Assembly: GCA_020447005.1 (NCBI GenBank)
Contig: JAGRDO010000015.1
Location: 1 to 42,650 of the forward strand
DNA: 42,650 nucleotides
Direction of reading: 5' to 3'
DNA from: Paracoccaceae bacterium
Lineage (GTDB): Bacteria > Pseudomonadota > Alphaproteobacteria > Rhodobacterales > Rhodobacteraceae
Shown here: piece after piece, positions 1-9,896 of the stretch
How positions within the stretch are numbered: position 1 is the first letter of the stretch
Layout: every line of letters begins with the position of its first letter
Translations under genes and position numbers: made by a program
The notes under the pieces: generated by a model
Told to the model about the DNA's origin: nothing
The model's database searches: none
The model's input: only the letters and a program-made list of their open reading frames with translations

Positions 1-1889
1 TTGTAGAGCAGCGACAGGATCATGGTGTTGATCGCCACCGACTTGCCCGAATCCGTGGTGCCCGCGATCAGCAGGTGGGGCATCTTGGCGAGGTTTGCCA
101 CCACCGGTTCGCCGGCGATGTCCTTGCCGAGGGCGAGGGGCAGTTTCTGGCCGGTGTCGCCATAGTCGCGCGCCGAGAGGATTTCGCGCAGGACGACCTT
201 TTCGCGGAAGGCGTTCGGCAGTTCGATGCCGATGACGGTGCGGCCGGGGACGGTGGAGACGCGGGCGGAAAGGGCGGACATGGAGCGGGCGATGTCGTCG
301 GCAAGCCCGATGACGCGGCTGGCCTTCAGCCCCGGGGCGGGTTCCAGTTCATACATGGTGACGACCGGGCCGGGGCGGACCGAGACGATTTCGCCCTTGA
401 CGCCGTAATCGTCGAGCACGCTTTCCAGCATCCTTGCGTTTTCCTCGAGCGCCTCGTCGGAAAGCGGGCTGCGCTGGATCGTCGCGGGGCTGGCCAGAAG
501 CGAGAGGGGCGGCAGGTCATAGCTTTGGGCGGAGCCGCCGAAATCAAGGCGGGGCTGGGCTTCGGCAAGGGCCTGCCGGGACGGGGCGGGCGACTTGCGG
601 GCCGTGTGGCGGACGAGCGGGCGCTGGCCCTTGGCGGCGGCGCCGCGGGCGGGCGCCTCGTCATCGCCAAGGTCGGCGAAGGCGTTGATCTCATCCTCGT
701 CATCGGTGTCAAAAAGCGGCTCGGCCGTCAGGGCGGCGCCGTGATCGGGCGCCGCCGGCTGGCGCGAAGGGGCGGTCAGGGGCGGTTCGACCCGCTGACG
801 CAGATCGCCGCCGCTGTCGCTGCCCGGACGGCCGCGCGACTGGACGGCATCGGCGATGCGGGCGCTGATGCGTTCGGCGCTGGGTGCTGCGGCCCCCATG
901 GCCGCGCGTGAAAGCGTGGGTTCGACAAGTTCGAATTCCGGATCTGCGTCCTCCTCGATCCCGGCCGAACGGCGGGCGAGCCCTCCGAGACGGGCCATGA
1001 GGCCGGGTTTGGCCACGGCGGCGGCGGCTGGCATCGACAGAGCCGCACCTGCCGCCCCCACTGCCGCCCCTGCCCCGGCACGATGGACCTGCGCGCGGGT
1101 GCGGGCACCGTCCGTGGTCGCCGAAACCCGCGGAGCGTCCGCATCATGGGCGTCATCATGGCCACGGCGGATCGCGGGGGTTTCGCGGCGGGCGCGGTTC
1201 GCCTCATGCAGCGCACGGGCGCCCTGAACCGAGGCGACGGCCCCCCTGCCCAGCGCCTTGAGCGCCATGTCATAGGTGACGATGACCCCGACCAGAAGGA
1301 AGCGGCCTATGGATCTCAGCTCGTCCCGGTCAAAGCCCAGCACGAAAAGCGCCATCGCAAGCGCGGCAATGCCAAGCGCGGCGGACACGAGTTTCAGCCC
1401 GAGGCTGGCCGACACCGGCACGATGCCCAGCACGGCACCCAGAACGGTATCGCCGAACAGACCACCCAGGCCGAAACTGTGCGCCCAGCCCGGACCGGCG
1501 ACATGGGTCGAGGCATAGACCGACATCAGCGCGACCGCGATCGGCGCAAAGATCACCCGGCCCAGTGCGCGATCCTCGCCGCGATGAAGGACAAGCCGGA
1601 GCCCCCATGCCGCGAAGATCGCGGCAATGCCCCATGCCCCGTGCCCGGCGATGACGAAAAGCGGCGAGGCGATGGCGGCCCCGAACTGACCAAGAAGGTT
1701 GCGCGCGGGTTCGTCCGTGGCCGAAAGCCAGCTGGGATCATCGGGCGAATAGCTGGCCAGCATCATGCAGGTCAGGATGCTGAGTCCGATCAGGGCCAGA
1801 CCCATGAGTTCCTTGCCGCGTCTTTCGATCGCGGCCTGCATGTTCTGATCCAGAAGCGGATCGCGCTGTCTTGCCTGGTAAGAAGCCAT
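1..1889 (-). CDS. ftsK: DNA translocase FtsK, N-terminal 629 residues (runs off the window)
   Basis: FtsK is the septal DNA pump that clears and resolves chromosome termini during division. Reading leftward from ATG at 1889 there are four or so hydrophobic membrane segments (about residues 28-215), a long Ala/Pro/Asp-rich linker (about 220-450), and then the start of the motor domain. The motor carries the family pattern SVLDDYGVKGEI, GPVVTMYELEPAPG and, at residues 610-617, the Walker A loop GTTDSGKS followed by VAINTMILSLLY. The Walker B and gamma (KOPS-reading) domains lie beyond the window edge. The usual FtsK P-loop is GTTGSGKS; here the fourth position is Asp. The gene begins 13 bp after the aminotransferase stop and is probably cotranscribed with it. 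The start is supported by the continuous FtsK-like N-terminus. Confidence 0.95.
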   Translation of the reverse strand, partial: MASYQARQRDPLLDQNMQAAIERRGKELMGLALIGLSILTCMMLASYSPDDPSWLSATDEPARNLLGQFGAAIASPLFVIAGHGAWGIAAIFAAWGLRLVLHRGEDRALGRVIFAPIAVALMSVYASTHVAGPGWAHSFGLGGLFGDTVLGAVLGIVPVSASLGLKLVSAALGIAALAMALFVLGFDRDELRSIGRFLLVGVIVTYDMALKALGRGAVASVQGARALHEANRARRETPAIRRGHDDAHDADAPRVSATTDGARTRAQVHRAGAGAAVGAAGAALSMPAAAAVAKPGLMARLGGLARRSAGIEEDADPEFELVEPTLSRAAMGAAAPSAERISARIADAVQSRGRPGSDSGGDLRQRVEPPLTAPSRQPAAPDHGAALTAEPLFDTDDEDEINAFADLGDDEAPARGAAAKGQRPLVRHTARKSPAPSRQALAEAQPRLDFGGSAQSYDLPPLSLLASPATIQRSPLSDEALEENARMLESVLDDYGVKGEIVSVRPGPVVTMYELEPAPGLKASRVIGLADDIARSMSALSARVSTVPGRTVIGIELPNAFREKVVLREILSARDYGDTGQKLPLALGKDIAGEPVVANLAKMPHLLIAGTTDSGKSVAINTMILSLLY

Positions 1890-1902
1890 TACCCCTCGTC
1901 CC

Positions 1903-3081
1903 TCACGTATAAAGGCAGTCGCGAAGCTGGATCAGCCCGCGCCGCATTTCTTCCTTGGGGGCCACCATCGCCACGCGAATGTAGCCCTTGCCCGGATTGT
2001 GGCCCGCGACCTCGCGCGCCAGATAGGCGCCGGGCAGCACGCGCACGCCCGTTTCACGCCAGAGTTTCAGTGCGGCCGCCTCGCCATCCTCGACCGGCAG
2101 CCACAGGAAGAACCCGCCTTCGGGGCCCTGATAGCCCTGAACGCCGGAAAAGACCTTGTCGGCGATGCGGTATTTTTCCTGATAGAGCGCGCGGTTCGCC
2201 TCGACATGGGCCTCATCCCCCCAGGCGCGTTCGGAAACGCGCTGGATCGGGCCGGGCAGCGGTGCGCCGCCATAGGCGCGCAACTGGCGAAAGCGGCGGA
2301 TCGCCTCGGGCCCGCCCGCGACGAAGCCCGAGCGCAGCCCGGCAAGGTTCGAGCGCTTGGAGAGCGAATGGAACACCGCGACGCGTTCGGGATTTGCGCC
2401 CTGCTCATCGGCCACCTGAAGGGCGCCGACGGGGGCGTGATCGCGCCAGATTTCCGAATAGCATTCATCCGCCAGAACCACGAAATCATGGCGTTCGGCC
2501 AGATCGAGAAGATCGGCGAGGTAATCGCGCGAGGCGACGGCGCCCTGCGGATTGGCGGGCGAGCAGATATAGACCAGCGCGGTACGGTCGAGGATGTCGG
2601 CGGGCAGGCCACGGTAATCGGGCAGAAACCCCGTGGCCGCCGTGGCGGGAACGAAAACGGGTTCGGCGCCGACAGAGAGGGCCGCGGCGGCATAGGGCTG
2701 ATAGAAGGGGTTCGGGATGAGGACGACGGGCTGGCGGCCGCGCTTCACCTCGGGGCAGAGCGCCATGCAGGCATCGAAAAGCCCTTCGCGCGTGCCGTTC
2801 AGCACCATGATCCGGTCTGGCCCAAGCTCGGCCCCGTAGCGCAGCCTGATCCAGCCCGCGATGGCGGCCAGCAGTTCGGCCCGGCCCTCGTTCGCCGGAT
2901 AGCTGCCGAATTCGGCGGTGTGCGCGGCAAGGATCGGCGCGACGAAATCCGGCACGGCATGGCGCGGGTCGCCAATGGTCATGGCAATGGGCTCGCCCCC
3001 CGCCGGGTGGGAATCGAGCAGCGCCCGCAAACGCGGAAACGCGTATTCTGGCAGGTTTGAAAACCGCTCCGGAAACGCCAT
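1903..3081 (-). CDS. Class I/II PLP-dependent aminotransferase (DapC-like)
   Basis: A 392-residue fold-type I aminotransferase. Visible family residues are the substrate-contact Asn177 in CSPANP, Asp205 in VLADECYSE (binds the PLP pyridine nitrogen) and the Schiff-base Lys242 in SLSKRSN. The closest family I recognise is the succinyldiaminopimelate aminotransferase (DapC) branch, which would fit the DapD succinylase encoded further right in the window. Substrate identity cannot be proved from motifs, so the function is an inference. It lies between the amidase and ftsK on the same strand, an order I associate with many Rhodobacteraceae, and is probably the first gene of the ftsK transcript. 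Confidence 0.85.
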   Translation of the reverse strand: MAFPERFSNLPEYAFPRLRALLDSHPAGGEPIAMTIGDPRHAVPDFVAPILAAHTAEFGSYPANEGRAELLAAIAGWIRLRYGAELGPDRIMVLNGTREGLFDACMALCPEVKRGRQPVVLIPNPFYQPYAAAALSVGAEPVFVPATAATGFLPDYRGLPADILDRTALVYICSPANPQGAVASRDYLADLLDLAERHDFVVLADECYSEIWRDHAPVGALQVADEQGANPERVAVFHSLSKRSNLAGLRSGFVAGGPEAIRRFRQLRAYGGAPLPGPIQRVSERAWGDEAHVEANRALYQEKYRIADKVFSGVQGYQGPEGGFFLWLPVEDGEAAALKLWRETGVRVLPGAYLAREVAGHNPGKGYIRVAMVAPKEEMRRGLIQLRDCLYT

Positions 3082-3217
3082 GTCTGCCTCAAATGCCGGG
3101 GTCGTACCGCCCCTTTGCCAGCCAATTTAGCGGCGCGATGCGGGCTGGTCCAGAAAAACCAAGCTGATTCGGGGGTTTGAGACGCCAAATTGTGGCTTTT
3201 TGGCCCTTGCCGGCCGC

Positions 3218-4546
3218 TCAGGCGAGCGCGGTTTCGGCCGCCGCGCCAAGGCGAAGCAGATGTTCCTCGCCGAAAGGCCGGCCCAGGAACATGATCCCCG
3301 CCATCGGGCGGGAGGTGGGCAGCGTCAGGGCGCAAAGCCCCATGAGGTTGCCGATGCGCGTGTTGCGCAGCGCCAGAAGGTTTTCGGCGGTGAAATAGGC
3401 CGGATCGGCCAGAAGCCGGGCGGTATCGGGGGCAAGGTTCGCGACGGTGGGCAGGATGACGGCGTCATGGGGCGCCGCCCAGTCGGCCCAGAGGGCGCGG
3501 ATGGCATCAAGCCGGTGCCATGCGGCGACGAAATCGGCCGCCGAATGGCCGGCGCCCGCGCGGAACCGGTCGCGGATTGGCGGGTACATCTTTTCGGGCG
3601 CGGATTCGATCGTGGATTTCCACGTGCCATAGGCTTCCGAGGTGAAAAGGATGCCCGACAGCGCGAAGGCCTCGGTCAGGGCGGGCATGGCGGCGCGGGT
3701 GACGATGGCCCCGGCATCGGTCAGGCGGGCGACGGCATCTTCGAAACCGGCCAGCGGTTCGGGCCGGATATCGTCGAAGGCCACGGTATCGAGGATCAGG
3801 AGCCGCGCCCCCTTCAGCGACACGCCCCGCAGGTCGGCGGGTTTGCGCCCGTCCATGGCGGCAAGCAGAAGGGCGGCATCCTCGACGCTGCGCGTCAGGG
3901 GGCCGACCGTGTCGAACCGCGCGCAAAGGGGCACGACGCCGGTCAGGGGCAGCCGGCCCGATGTGGTCTTGAGCCCGACAAGGCCGTTCCAGGCGGCAGG
4001 CACGCGGACCGATCCCCCGGTATCGGAACCGATCGCGGCCGGCGCGAGGCCGAAGGCGACCGAGGCCGCCGCCCCGGAGGAAGACCCGCCGGGCGCCCGC
4101 GCGGGATCGAGGGCATTCGGCGGGGTCGCCGTCATCGGGTTGAGGCCGAGGCCGGAAAAGGCCAGTTCGGTCATATGGGTCTTGCCAAGGCAGACCAGCC
4201 CCTGCGCGGTCGCGGCGGCAAGCACGGCGGCATCCGCCCCGGGCAGGCGCCCGGCAAGAAGCCGCGATCCGGCCTCGGTCGCGGCGCCGGCGCTGTCGAA
4301 GAGGTCTTTCCACGAGATCGGCACCCCGTCGAGCGGCGAGAGGCGCTGGCCGGCGCGGGCCCGCGCGCGGGCGGCCCCGGCCTCGGCCATGGCGCGGTCT
4401 TCGGTCAGGCGGGCATAGATGCGGGTCCGGTCGGGATGGGCGCGGATCGCGTCAAGGCAGGCGCCGGTCAGATCGACGGGGTCGAGGGCGCCCTGCGCGA
4501 TGGCGCGGCCGAGATCGGCCGCGCTTTTGCCCTGCCAGTCGGTCAT
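3218..4546 (-). CDS. Amidase signature family protein
   Basis: A 442-residue amidase-signature hydrolase, cleaving a C-N amide bond. The Ser-cisSer-Lys triad is intact: Lys80 in PISWKDLF, Ser155 in the GGSSSG loop and nucleophile Ser179 in GSDTGGSVRVP; the 24-residue spacing between the two serines is typical. I place the start at 4546, not at the in-frame ATG 47 codons upstream, because a G-rich ribosome site directly precedes 4546 and the upstream extension is low-complexity. There is no Asn/Gln-tRNA amidotransferase context (no gatB or gatC nearby), so it is more likely a free amidase. It precedes the aminotransferase on the same strand with a 136 bp gap. Confidence 0.88.
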   Translation of the reverse strand: MTDWQGKSAADLGRAIAQGALDPVDLTGACLDAIRAHPDRTRIYARLTEDRAMAEAGAARARARAGQRLSPLDGVPISWKDLFDSAGAATEAGSRLLAGRLPGADAAVLAAATAQGLVCLGKTHMTELAFSGLGLNPMTATPPNALDPARAPGGSSSGAAASVAFGLAPAAIGSDTGGSVRVPAAWNGLVGLKTTSGRLPLTGVVPLCARFDTVGPLTRSVEDAALLLAAMDGRKPADLRGVSLKGARLLILDTVAFDDIRPEPLAGFEDAVARLTDAGAIVTRAAMPALTEAFALSGILFTSEAYGTWKSTIESAPEKMYPPIRDRFRAGAGHSAADFVAAWHRLDAIRALWADWAAPHDAVILPTVANLAPDTARLLADPAYFTAENLLALRNTRIGNLMGLCALTLPTSRPMAGIMFLGRPFGEEHLLRLGAAAETALA

Positions 4547-4714
4547 CCTGCCCCCCCTCGCGCCAGCGGTTATCGGGGGCGACGGTAGCGAAGCGCCGCG
4601 CGCTTGGCCAGCGCCTTCGCTACCGGCGCGCCCCTTGCGGAACCGCCCGCCCGCGCGCAGGATCGGGCTTGGCGGCGCAGCGCGCATCCCGGATCAGACG
4701 GAAGGGGCGGCACA

Positions 4715-5194
4715 ATGGCACGGGCAAGGAACACGATCTGCATCTGGTACGACTCTGGCGCCGAAGAGGCCGCGCGCTTTTACGCGGAGACCTTTCCCGA
4801 CAGCGCGGTCACGGGGGTGTTCCGCGCGCCGGCAGACAACCCTTCGGGAAAGGCCGGCGATGTGCTGACGGTAGAGTTCACCGTTTGCGGCATCCCGTGC
4901 ATGGGGCTGAACGGGGGGCCGGCCTTTCGCCAGACCGAAGCGTTTTCCTTCCAGATCATGACCGGCGATCAGCCCGAGACCGACCGGTACTGGGATGCGA
5001 TCACCGGCAACGGCGGCAGCGAAAGCGCCTGCGGCTGGTGCAAGGACCGCTGGGGGGTCTCATGGCAGATCACGCCGCGCGTGCTGATGGAGGCGCTTGC
5101 GGCCGGGGGCGCAGAGGCCGCCCGCGCCTTTGCCGCCATGATGGAGATGGGCAGGATCGACATCGCCCGGATCGAGGCGGCAAGACGGGGATAG
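4715..5194 (+). CDS. VOC-superfamily protein, PhnB/3-demethylubiquinone methyltransferase-like
   Basis: A 159-residue single-domain protein of the vicinal oxygen chelate (glyoxalase/bleomycin-resistance) superfamily. Motifs typical of the PhnB-like subgroup are IWYDSGAEEAARFY near the N-terminus, FTVCGIPCMGLNGGP, and DRWGVSWQITP near residue 115. Many members are annotated as 3-demethylubiquinone methyltransferase although they lack a SAM fold, so the biochemical role is unknown. The start at 4715 is chosen because GGAAGGGG lies just upstream; the longer in-frame extension to 4604 overlaps the divergent amidase promoter region. It is followed after 49 bp by the UbiH-like hydroxylase. Confidence 0.8.
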   Translation: MARARNTICIWYDSGAEEAARFYAETFPDSAVTGVFRAPADNPSGKAGDVLTVEFTVCGIPCMGLNGGPAFRQTEAFSFQIMTGDQPETDRYWDAITGNGGSESACGWCKDRWGVSWQITPRVLMEALAAGGAEAARAFAAMMEMGRIDIARIEAARRG

Positions 5195-5243
5195 GCCCCG
5201 CTTTACGCATGGACATCCGTGACGCGTCGGGGATAGTGGAAGG

Positions 5244-6470
5244 ATGGAACTGCAAAGCGATGTCATCATCACCGGCGGCGGGCTGAACGGGCCCGCGCTT
5301 GGCCTTGCGCTGGCGCAGGCCGGGTTGACGGTGACCGTCATCGACGCGCAGCCCGCCCGCGCCCGGGCCGAGGCGAATTTCGACGGGCGCGCCTATGCGC
5401 TGGCCATTGCCTCGCAGCGCCTGCTTGCCGCGACCGGCGTCTGGGAGCGCATCGCGGCCGATGCGCAGCCGATGCTGGAGATCAAGACGAGCGATGGCCG
5501 CGCGGGCGAAGGCCCGTCGCCCTTCCGGCTGCATTTCGAGGCGGCGGAAATCGAGGAAGGCCCGATGGGCTTCATGGTCGAGGACCGCCATCTTTACGCA
5601 GGCTTTCTGGACGCGATGGCCGCAGAGGCGAACCTGACCCACCTGCCCGGCGCGACTGTCGTCGCGCAAGAGGCGGGAAGCGCGGGGATGACCCTTGCCC
5701 TGGCCGACGGGCGGCGCATTTGCGGGCGGATGCTGGCGGGCTGCGACGGGCGCGCTTCGGGCACGGCGGCGCGCGCGGGCATCGGGCGGACGGGCTGGGG
5801 CTATGGCCAGACGGCGCTGGTCTGCGCGGTGGCGCATGAACGCCCGCACCGGGGCATCGCGCATCAGTTCTTCATGCCCTCGGGGCCGCTGGCGATCCTG
5901 CCGCTGACGGGCAACCGCAGTTCGATTGTCTGGAGCGAGACCGAGGCGACCGCGAAGGCGATCGCCGCGCTGAGCGACGATGATTTCCTTGACGTCCTGC
6001 GCCCGCGCTTTGGCGATTTTCTGGGGCGGATCGAGCTGGCCGGGGGGCGGTTCACCTATCCGCTGACGCTGACGCTGGCCAACAGCTATGTGGCGCCCCG
6101 GCTTGCGCTTGTGGGCGATGCCGCGCATGGCGTGCACCCCATCGCCGGGCAGGGTCTGAACCTTGGCTTTCGCGATGTGGGCGCCCTGGCCGAGGTACTG
6201 GTCGATGCGGCAAGGCGCGGCGAGGATATCGGCGCGGGCGACGTTCTGGACCGCTATCAAAGCTGGCGGCGGTTCGACTCCACGGCGCTTGCGCTGGGGA
6301 TGGACAGTGTCAACCGGCTGTTTTCAAACGACAACCCCTTGCTGCGCGGGGCGCGCAATCTGGGCATGGGCGTGGTCGGCCGCCTGCCCGGCCTGCGGCG
6401 CGGCTTTATCCGGCAGGCGGCCGGGCTTTCCGGCACAGCGCCGCGCCTTTTGCGGGGGCACGCGCTTTAG
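5244..6470 (+). CDS. ubiH: UbiH/UbiF/COQ6-family FAD-dependent hydroxylase
   Basis: A 408-residue class A flavoprotein monooxygenase of the ubiquinone pathway family, which hydroxylates the polyprenylated benzene ring. The N-terminal dinucleotide motif GGGLNGPALG (residues 11-20) and the second FAD motif GDAAHGVHPIAGQGLNLGFRD (beginning near residue 291) are both intact; the latter wording is characteristic of UbiH-type enzymes. Which ring position it hydroxylates (C5, C6 or C1) cannot be read from sequence; in alphaproteobacteria the regioselectivity of UbiH and UbiL homologs varies. It is followed after 29 bp by the DUF924 gene on the same strand. Confidence 0.88.
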   Translation: MELQSDVIITGGGLNGPALGLALAQAGLTVTVIDAQPARARAEANFDGRAYALAIASQRLLAATGVWERIAADAQPMLEIKTSDGRAGEGPSPFRLHFEAAEIEEGPMGFMVEDRHLYAGFLDAMAAEANLTHLPGATVVAQEAGSAGMTLALADGRRICGRMLAGCDGRASGTAARAGIGRTGWGYGQTALVCAVAHERPHRGIAHQFFMPSGPLAILPLTGNRSSIVWSETEATAKAIAALSDDDFLDVLRPRFGDFLGRIELAGGRFTYPLTLTLANSYVAPRLALVGDAAHGVHPIAGQGLNLGFRDVGALAEVLVDAARRGEDIGAGDVLDRYQSWRRFDSTALALGMDSVNRLFSNDNPLLRGARNLGMGVVGRLPGLRRGFIRQAAGLSGTAPRLLRGHAL

Positions 6471-6499
6471 CCATAGCCGCGAAATCGGAAAGGCCTGAC

Positions 6500-7138
6500 A
6501 TGACGCGATCTGATTTCAGCCCCGATGCGGTCCTGAACCTCTGGTTTCCCGAGACGGGCCACCAGTTCGACCGCGCCCTGCATGGGGCATTCTGGGACGA
6601 ACGGATGCAGGGCGGCATGGATGAGGTGATCATCCGCGATTTCGCCGGTCTGACGCTGGCGGCGGCGGTGGGGGAGCTGGATCACTGGGCCGAAACGCCG
6701 CGCGGGCGGCTGGCGCTTCTGATCGCGCTGGACCAGTTTCCCCGCTCGCTCTGGCGCGGGACGCCGGCGGCCTATGCGCAGGACATCAAGGCCGCGCGGC
6801 TGGCGCTGGAGGGGATTGCCAATGGCGATTTCGACGGGCTTGCCCCTTGGGAACAGGCGTTTTTCGTGATCGCGATTTCGCATTGCGAAGGCCCCGACCA
6901 TCTGGAAAGGATGCGGATGCTGGCCGACGTGACCGAAAGGATCATCGCCGGTCTGCCCGCGCCGATTGCCGATATGGCCGAAGGCTTTCGCGGCCAGAAT
7001 GCCCGCGTCACCGGGATCATCGGGCGGTTCGGCCGCCATCCGCACCGCAATGCCATCCTTGGCCGCGCCTCGACGGCCGAAGAGACGGCCTATATCGAGA
7101 CCGGCGATTTCCCGCATCTGCGCCGCGCCGCGCCCTGA
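6500..7138 (+). CDS. DUF924 family protein
   Basis: A 212-residue, alpha-helical protein recognisable as DUF924 by LNLWFPE at the N-terminus, LALLIALDQFPRSLWRGTPAAYAQD in the middle and GRHPHRNAILGRASTAEE near the C-terminus. Members resemble tetratricopeptide-like folds; no reaction is established. An AAGG ribosome site precedes ATG 6500. It lies directly behind the UbiH-like gene and is probably in the same transcript, converging on dapD. Confidence 0.85.
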   Translation: MTRSDFSPDAVLNLWFPETGHQFDRALHGAFWDERMQGGMDEVIIRDFAGLTLAAAVGELDHWAETPRGRLALLIALDQFPRSLWRGTPAAYAQDIKAARLALEGIANGDFDGLAPWEQAFFVIAISHCEGPDHLERMRMLADVTERIIAGLPAPIADMAEGFRGQNARVTGIIGRFGRHPHRNAILGRASTAEETAYIETGDFPHLRRAAP

Positions 7139-7169
7139 TCGGGCGCGGGTTGAACGGGCGGCCGCGCGA

Positions 7170-7997
<828 letters not shown>

Positions 7998-8271
7998 CGG
8001 CTGGCTCCTGTTCGGTTTCCCGAAGGGTGTTAGCCCTTTCCCCGCCCCGTCGCAATCGATCAGGCATCATGCCGGCCCGTGTCCCTTCACCGGCGCGGTC
8101 CCGCGGATGACGACGCCGCCCGCGCGGGGCGCGCAGCGGTATGGCGGTCGCGACAGGGCGGAAATCACGATATCGTTTCCCCTTTCCCGGTGGCCACGGC
8201 GGCGGGCAGGGGTTAGACCTGATGCGTAACCAGTGCCCAGTGGGACCGGCTGAAACGTGAGGAGACACCGC

Positions 8272-9093
8272 ATGAAGGACGATACGCGCAACCACCCTTT
8301 CCGCCACAGCCAGGAGGATATGGCGACCGTCCGGCGTATTCCCGACACCCCCCAGACCCGCGCACCGGCCTATCGGCTGGCCTTTGCCGACAATGAATTT
8401 CTGTGCCGTGAGGAACTGCGCCCGGTGCGGTTGCAGCTGGAACTTCTCAAACCGCAGATGATTCTCGATGAGGCGGGGATCAATTCGACGGTCGTTCTGT
8501 TCGGTGGCGCCCGGATCCGCGAAGCGGCCGGAAGCGGGACCGCGCCGACCGAGGCACTTGCCGATCTGTCGGCGTTCTATGACGAGGCCCGCCGCTTCGC
8601 GCGCCTGATGACCGAACGGAGCATTGCCGCTTACGGGCGCGAGAACGTGATTGTCACGGGCGGCGGTCCGGGCGTGATGGAGGCGGGAAATCGCGGTGCG
8701 GCGGATGCGGGCGGCCATTCCATCGGGCTGAACATCGTTCTGCCACATGAGCAGGCGCCCAACGCCTATGTAACGCCGGACCTGTCGTTCAACTTCCACT
8801 ACTTCGCCATCCGCAAGATGCATTTCCTGATGCGCGCCCGGGCGATCTGCGTCTTTCCCGGCGGGTTCGGCACGCTCGACGAGTTGTTCGAGAGCCTGAC
8901 GCTGATCCAGACCGGGCGGATGCGGCGCGTCCCCTTCCTGCTGTTCGGCCGGGAGTTTTGGGAAAGGATCGTCAACTGGCAGGCCCTTGCCGATGCGGGC
9001 ACGATCTCGGACGAGGATCTGAACCTGTTCCGGTTCGTCGAGACCGCCGACGAGGCGATGGCGGCCATCGATACATGGGACGAGGGCGAATAA
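8272..9093 (+). CDS. LOG-family protein, nucleoside 5'-monophosphate phosphoribohydrolase
   Basis: A 273-residue Rossmann-like protein of the Lonely-Guy/TIGR00730 family, which cleaves AMP or cytokinin riboside monophosphates to base plus ribose 5-phosphate. The two diagnostic motifs are present: GGGPGVMEA (residues 130-138) and PGGFGTLDEL (196-205), the latter holding the catalytic Glu. The first 70 residues form an extension typical of the longer bacterial LOGs. I start at ATG 8272, preceded by GAGGAGA; a GTG at 8257 is in frame but sits within that ribosome site. It converges on the dimethylargininase gene with 9 bp between stops. Confidence 0.88.
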   Translation: MKDDTRNHPFRHSQEDMATVRRIPDTPQTRAPAYRLAFADNEFLCREELRPVRLQLELLKPQMILDEAGINSTVVLFGGARIREAAGSGTAPTEALADLSAFYDEARRFARLMTERSIAAYGRENVIVTGGGPGVMEAGNRGAADAGGHSIGLNIVLPHEQAPNAYVTPDLSFNFHYFAIRKMHFLMRARAICVFPGGFGTLDELFESLTLIQTGRMRRVPFLLFGREFWERIVNWQALADAGTISDEDLNLFRFVETADEAMAAIDTWDEGE

Positions 9094-9102
9094 GGCCGGC
9101 GC

Positions 9103-9885
9103 CTAGAACCTGAGCGACAGGCAGGACATGCCGCCATCGAGCTTGGCGCATTCGCTGTTGGCGATCTCGCGCAGGTCGTACCCCGCCGCGCGCAGGCGTG
9201 CGGCGGTTTCGGGAAAGCCCGCCGCCATGATCACGAAGCGGTTGTAGCGGATGGCGTTGGCGGCCGCCTCTTCGCCCGGCGCGGTCAGGATGACGCGGTA
9301 GCCGTCAAAGCAGCCGGAGGCGGCAAGGCGGCCGGTCGCCAGAATCGTATCGCCGTCAAGCAGCGAGCAATCGGTCTTGAAATGCAAAACGCCCTTTGGC
9401 ACGCGCACCTCGCGCAAGGGGCGGTTCCACGTGGCGAGGATGGCGGCGAGTTCCGCGATACCTTCGGAATTGGTGCGGGCGGACTGGCCCACCAGCACCT
9501 CGCGCGAGGTGACGAGAATGTCGCCGCCTTCGATCGTGCCCGGCCCTTCGATGGCGCGGATCCGGTCGTAAAGCCCGCGCAGGGTGGGCGCCATTTCGGC
9601 GACCTCGCCCATGCGGCTGGGCGCGCCGGGGCGCATGAGAATGGCGCCTTCGGGCAGGCAGAGCGCGGTATCCTCGACAAAGACCGCATCGGGGAAGGCA
9701 TCGAGGGCCGCAAGCTCGGTCACCTCTGCCCCCGCCTCTTTCAGCGTGGCGACATAGGCCGCGTGGTGGTCGAGCATGAGGGCCAGATCGGGCGTTCCGG
9801 TATCGACGGCACGAAGGCCGGCGGTGATGCTTGCCGCCGGGCGGCGGGTGACGGCGCGGGTGAATTGCCAGGATGTGTCGCGCAT
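9103..9885 (-). CDS. ddaH: Dimethylargininase (DDAH) / arginine deiminase-superfamily hydrolase
   Basis: A 260-residue pentein-fold enzyme. DDAH hydrolyses asymmetric dimethylarginine or monomethylarginine to citrulline plus the methylamine. Catalytic and guanidinium-binding residues are visible: acidic FVED (69-72) and EGGD (119-122), His168 in LHFKTDCS, and the nucleophile Cys255 in LDGGMSCLS close to the C-terminus. An open frame extends upstream to 10308 but overlaps the coding sequence of the next gene, so ATG 9885 is preferred. It is the last gene of a minus-strand set with an arginine transaminase and a ketoarginine decarboxylase, starting 11 bp after the decarboxylase stop, which argues for an arginine-type substrate. 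Confidence 0.85.
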   Translation of the reverse strand: MRDTSWQFTRAVTRRPAASITAGLRAVDTGTPDLALMLDHHAAYVATLKEAGAEVTELAALDAFPDAVFVEDTALCLPEGAILMRPGAPSRMGEVAEMAPTLRGLYDRIRAIEGPGTIEGGDILVTSREVLVGQSARTNSEGIAELAAILATWNRPLREVRVPKGVLHFKTDCSLLDGDTILATGRLAASGCFDGYRVILTAPGEEAAANAIRYNRFVIMAAGFPETAARLRAAGYDLREIANSECAKLDGGMSCLSLRF

Positions 9886-9896
9886 GCCGGTGCCCT

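Noticed and set aside
1083-2720. Plus-strand open frame of 545 codons over ftsK and the aminotransferase
   Set aside because: Crosses two real minus-strand genes; composition typical of a shadow frame.
3218-4546. GatA subunit of the tRNA-dependent amidotransferase
   Set aside because: The triad is shared by all amidase-signature enzymes; no gatB or gatC is near and the sequence around the active site is not distinctly GatA-like.
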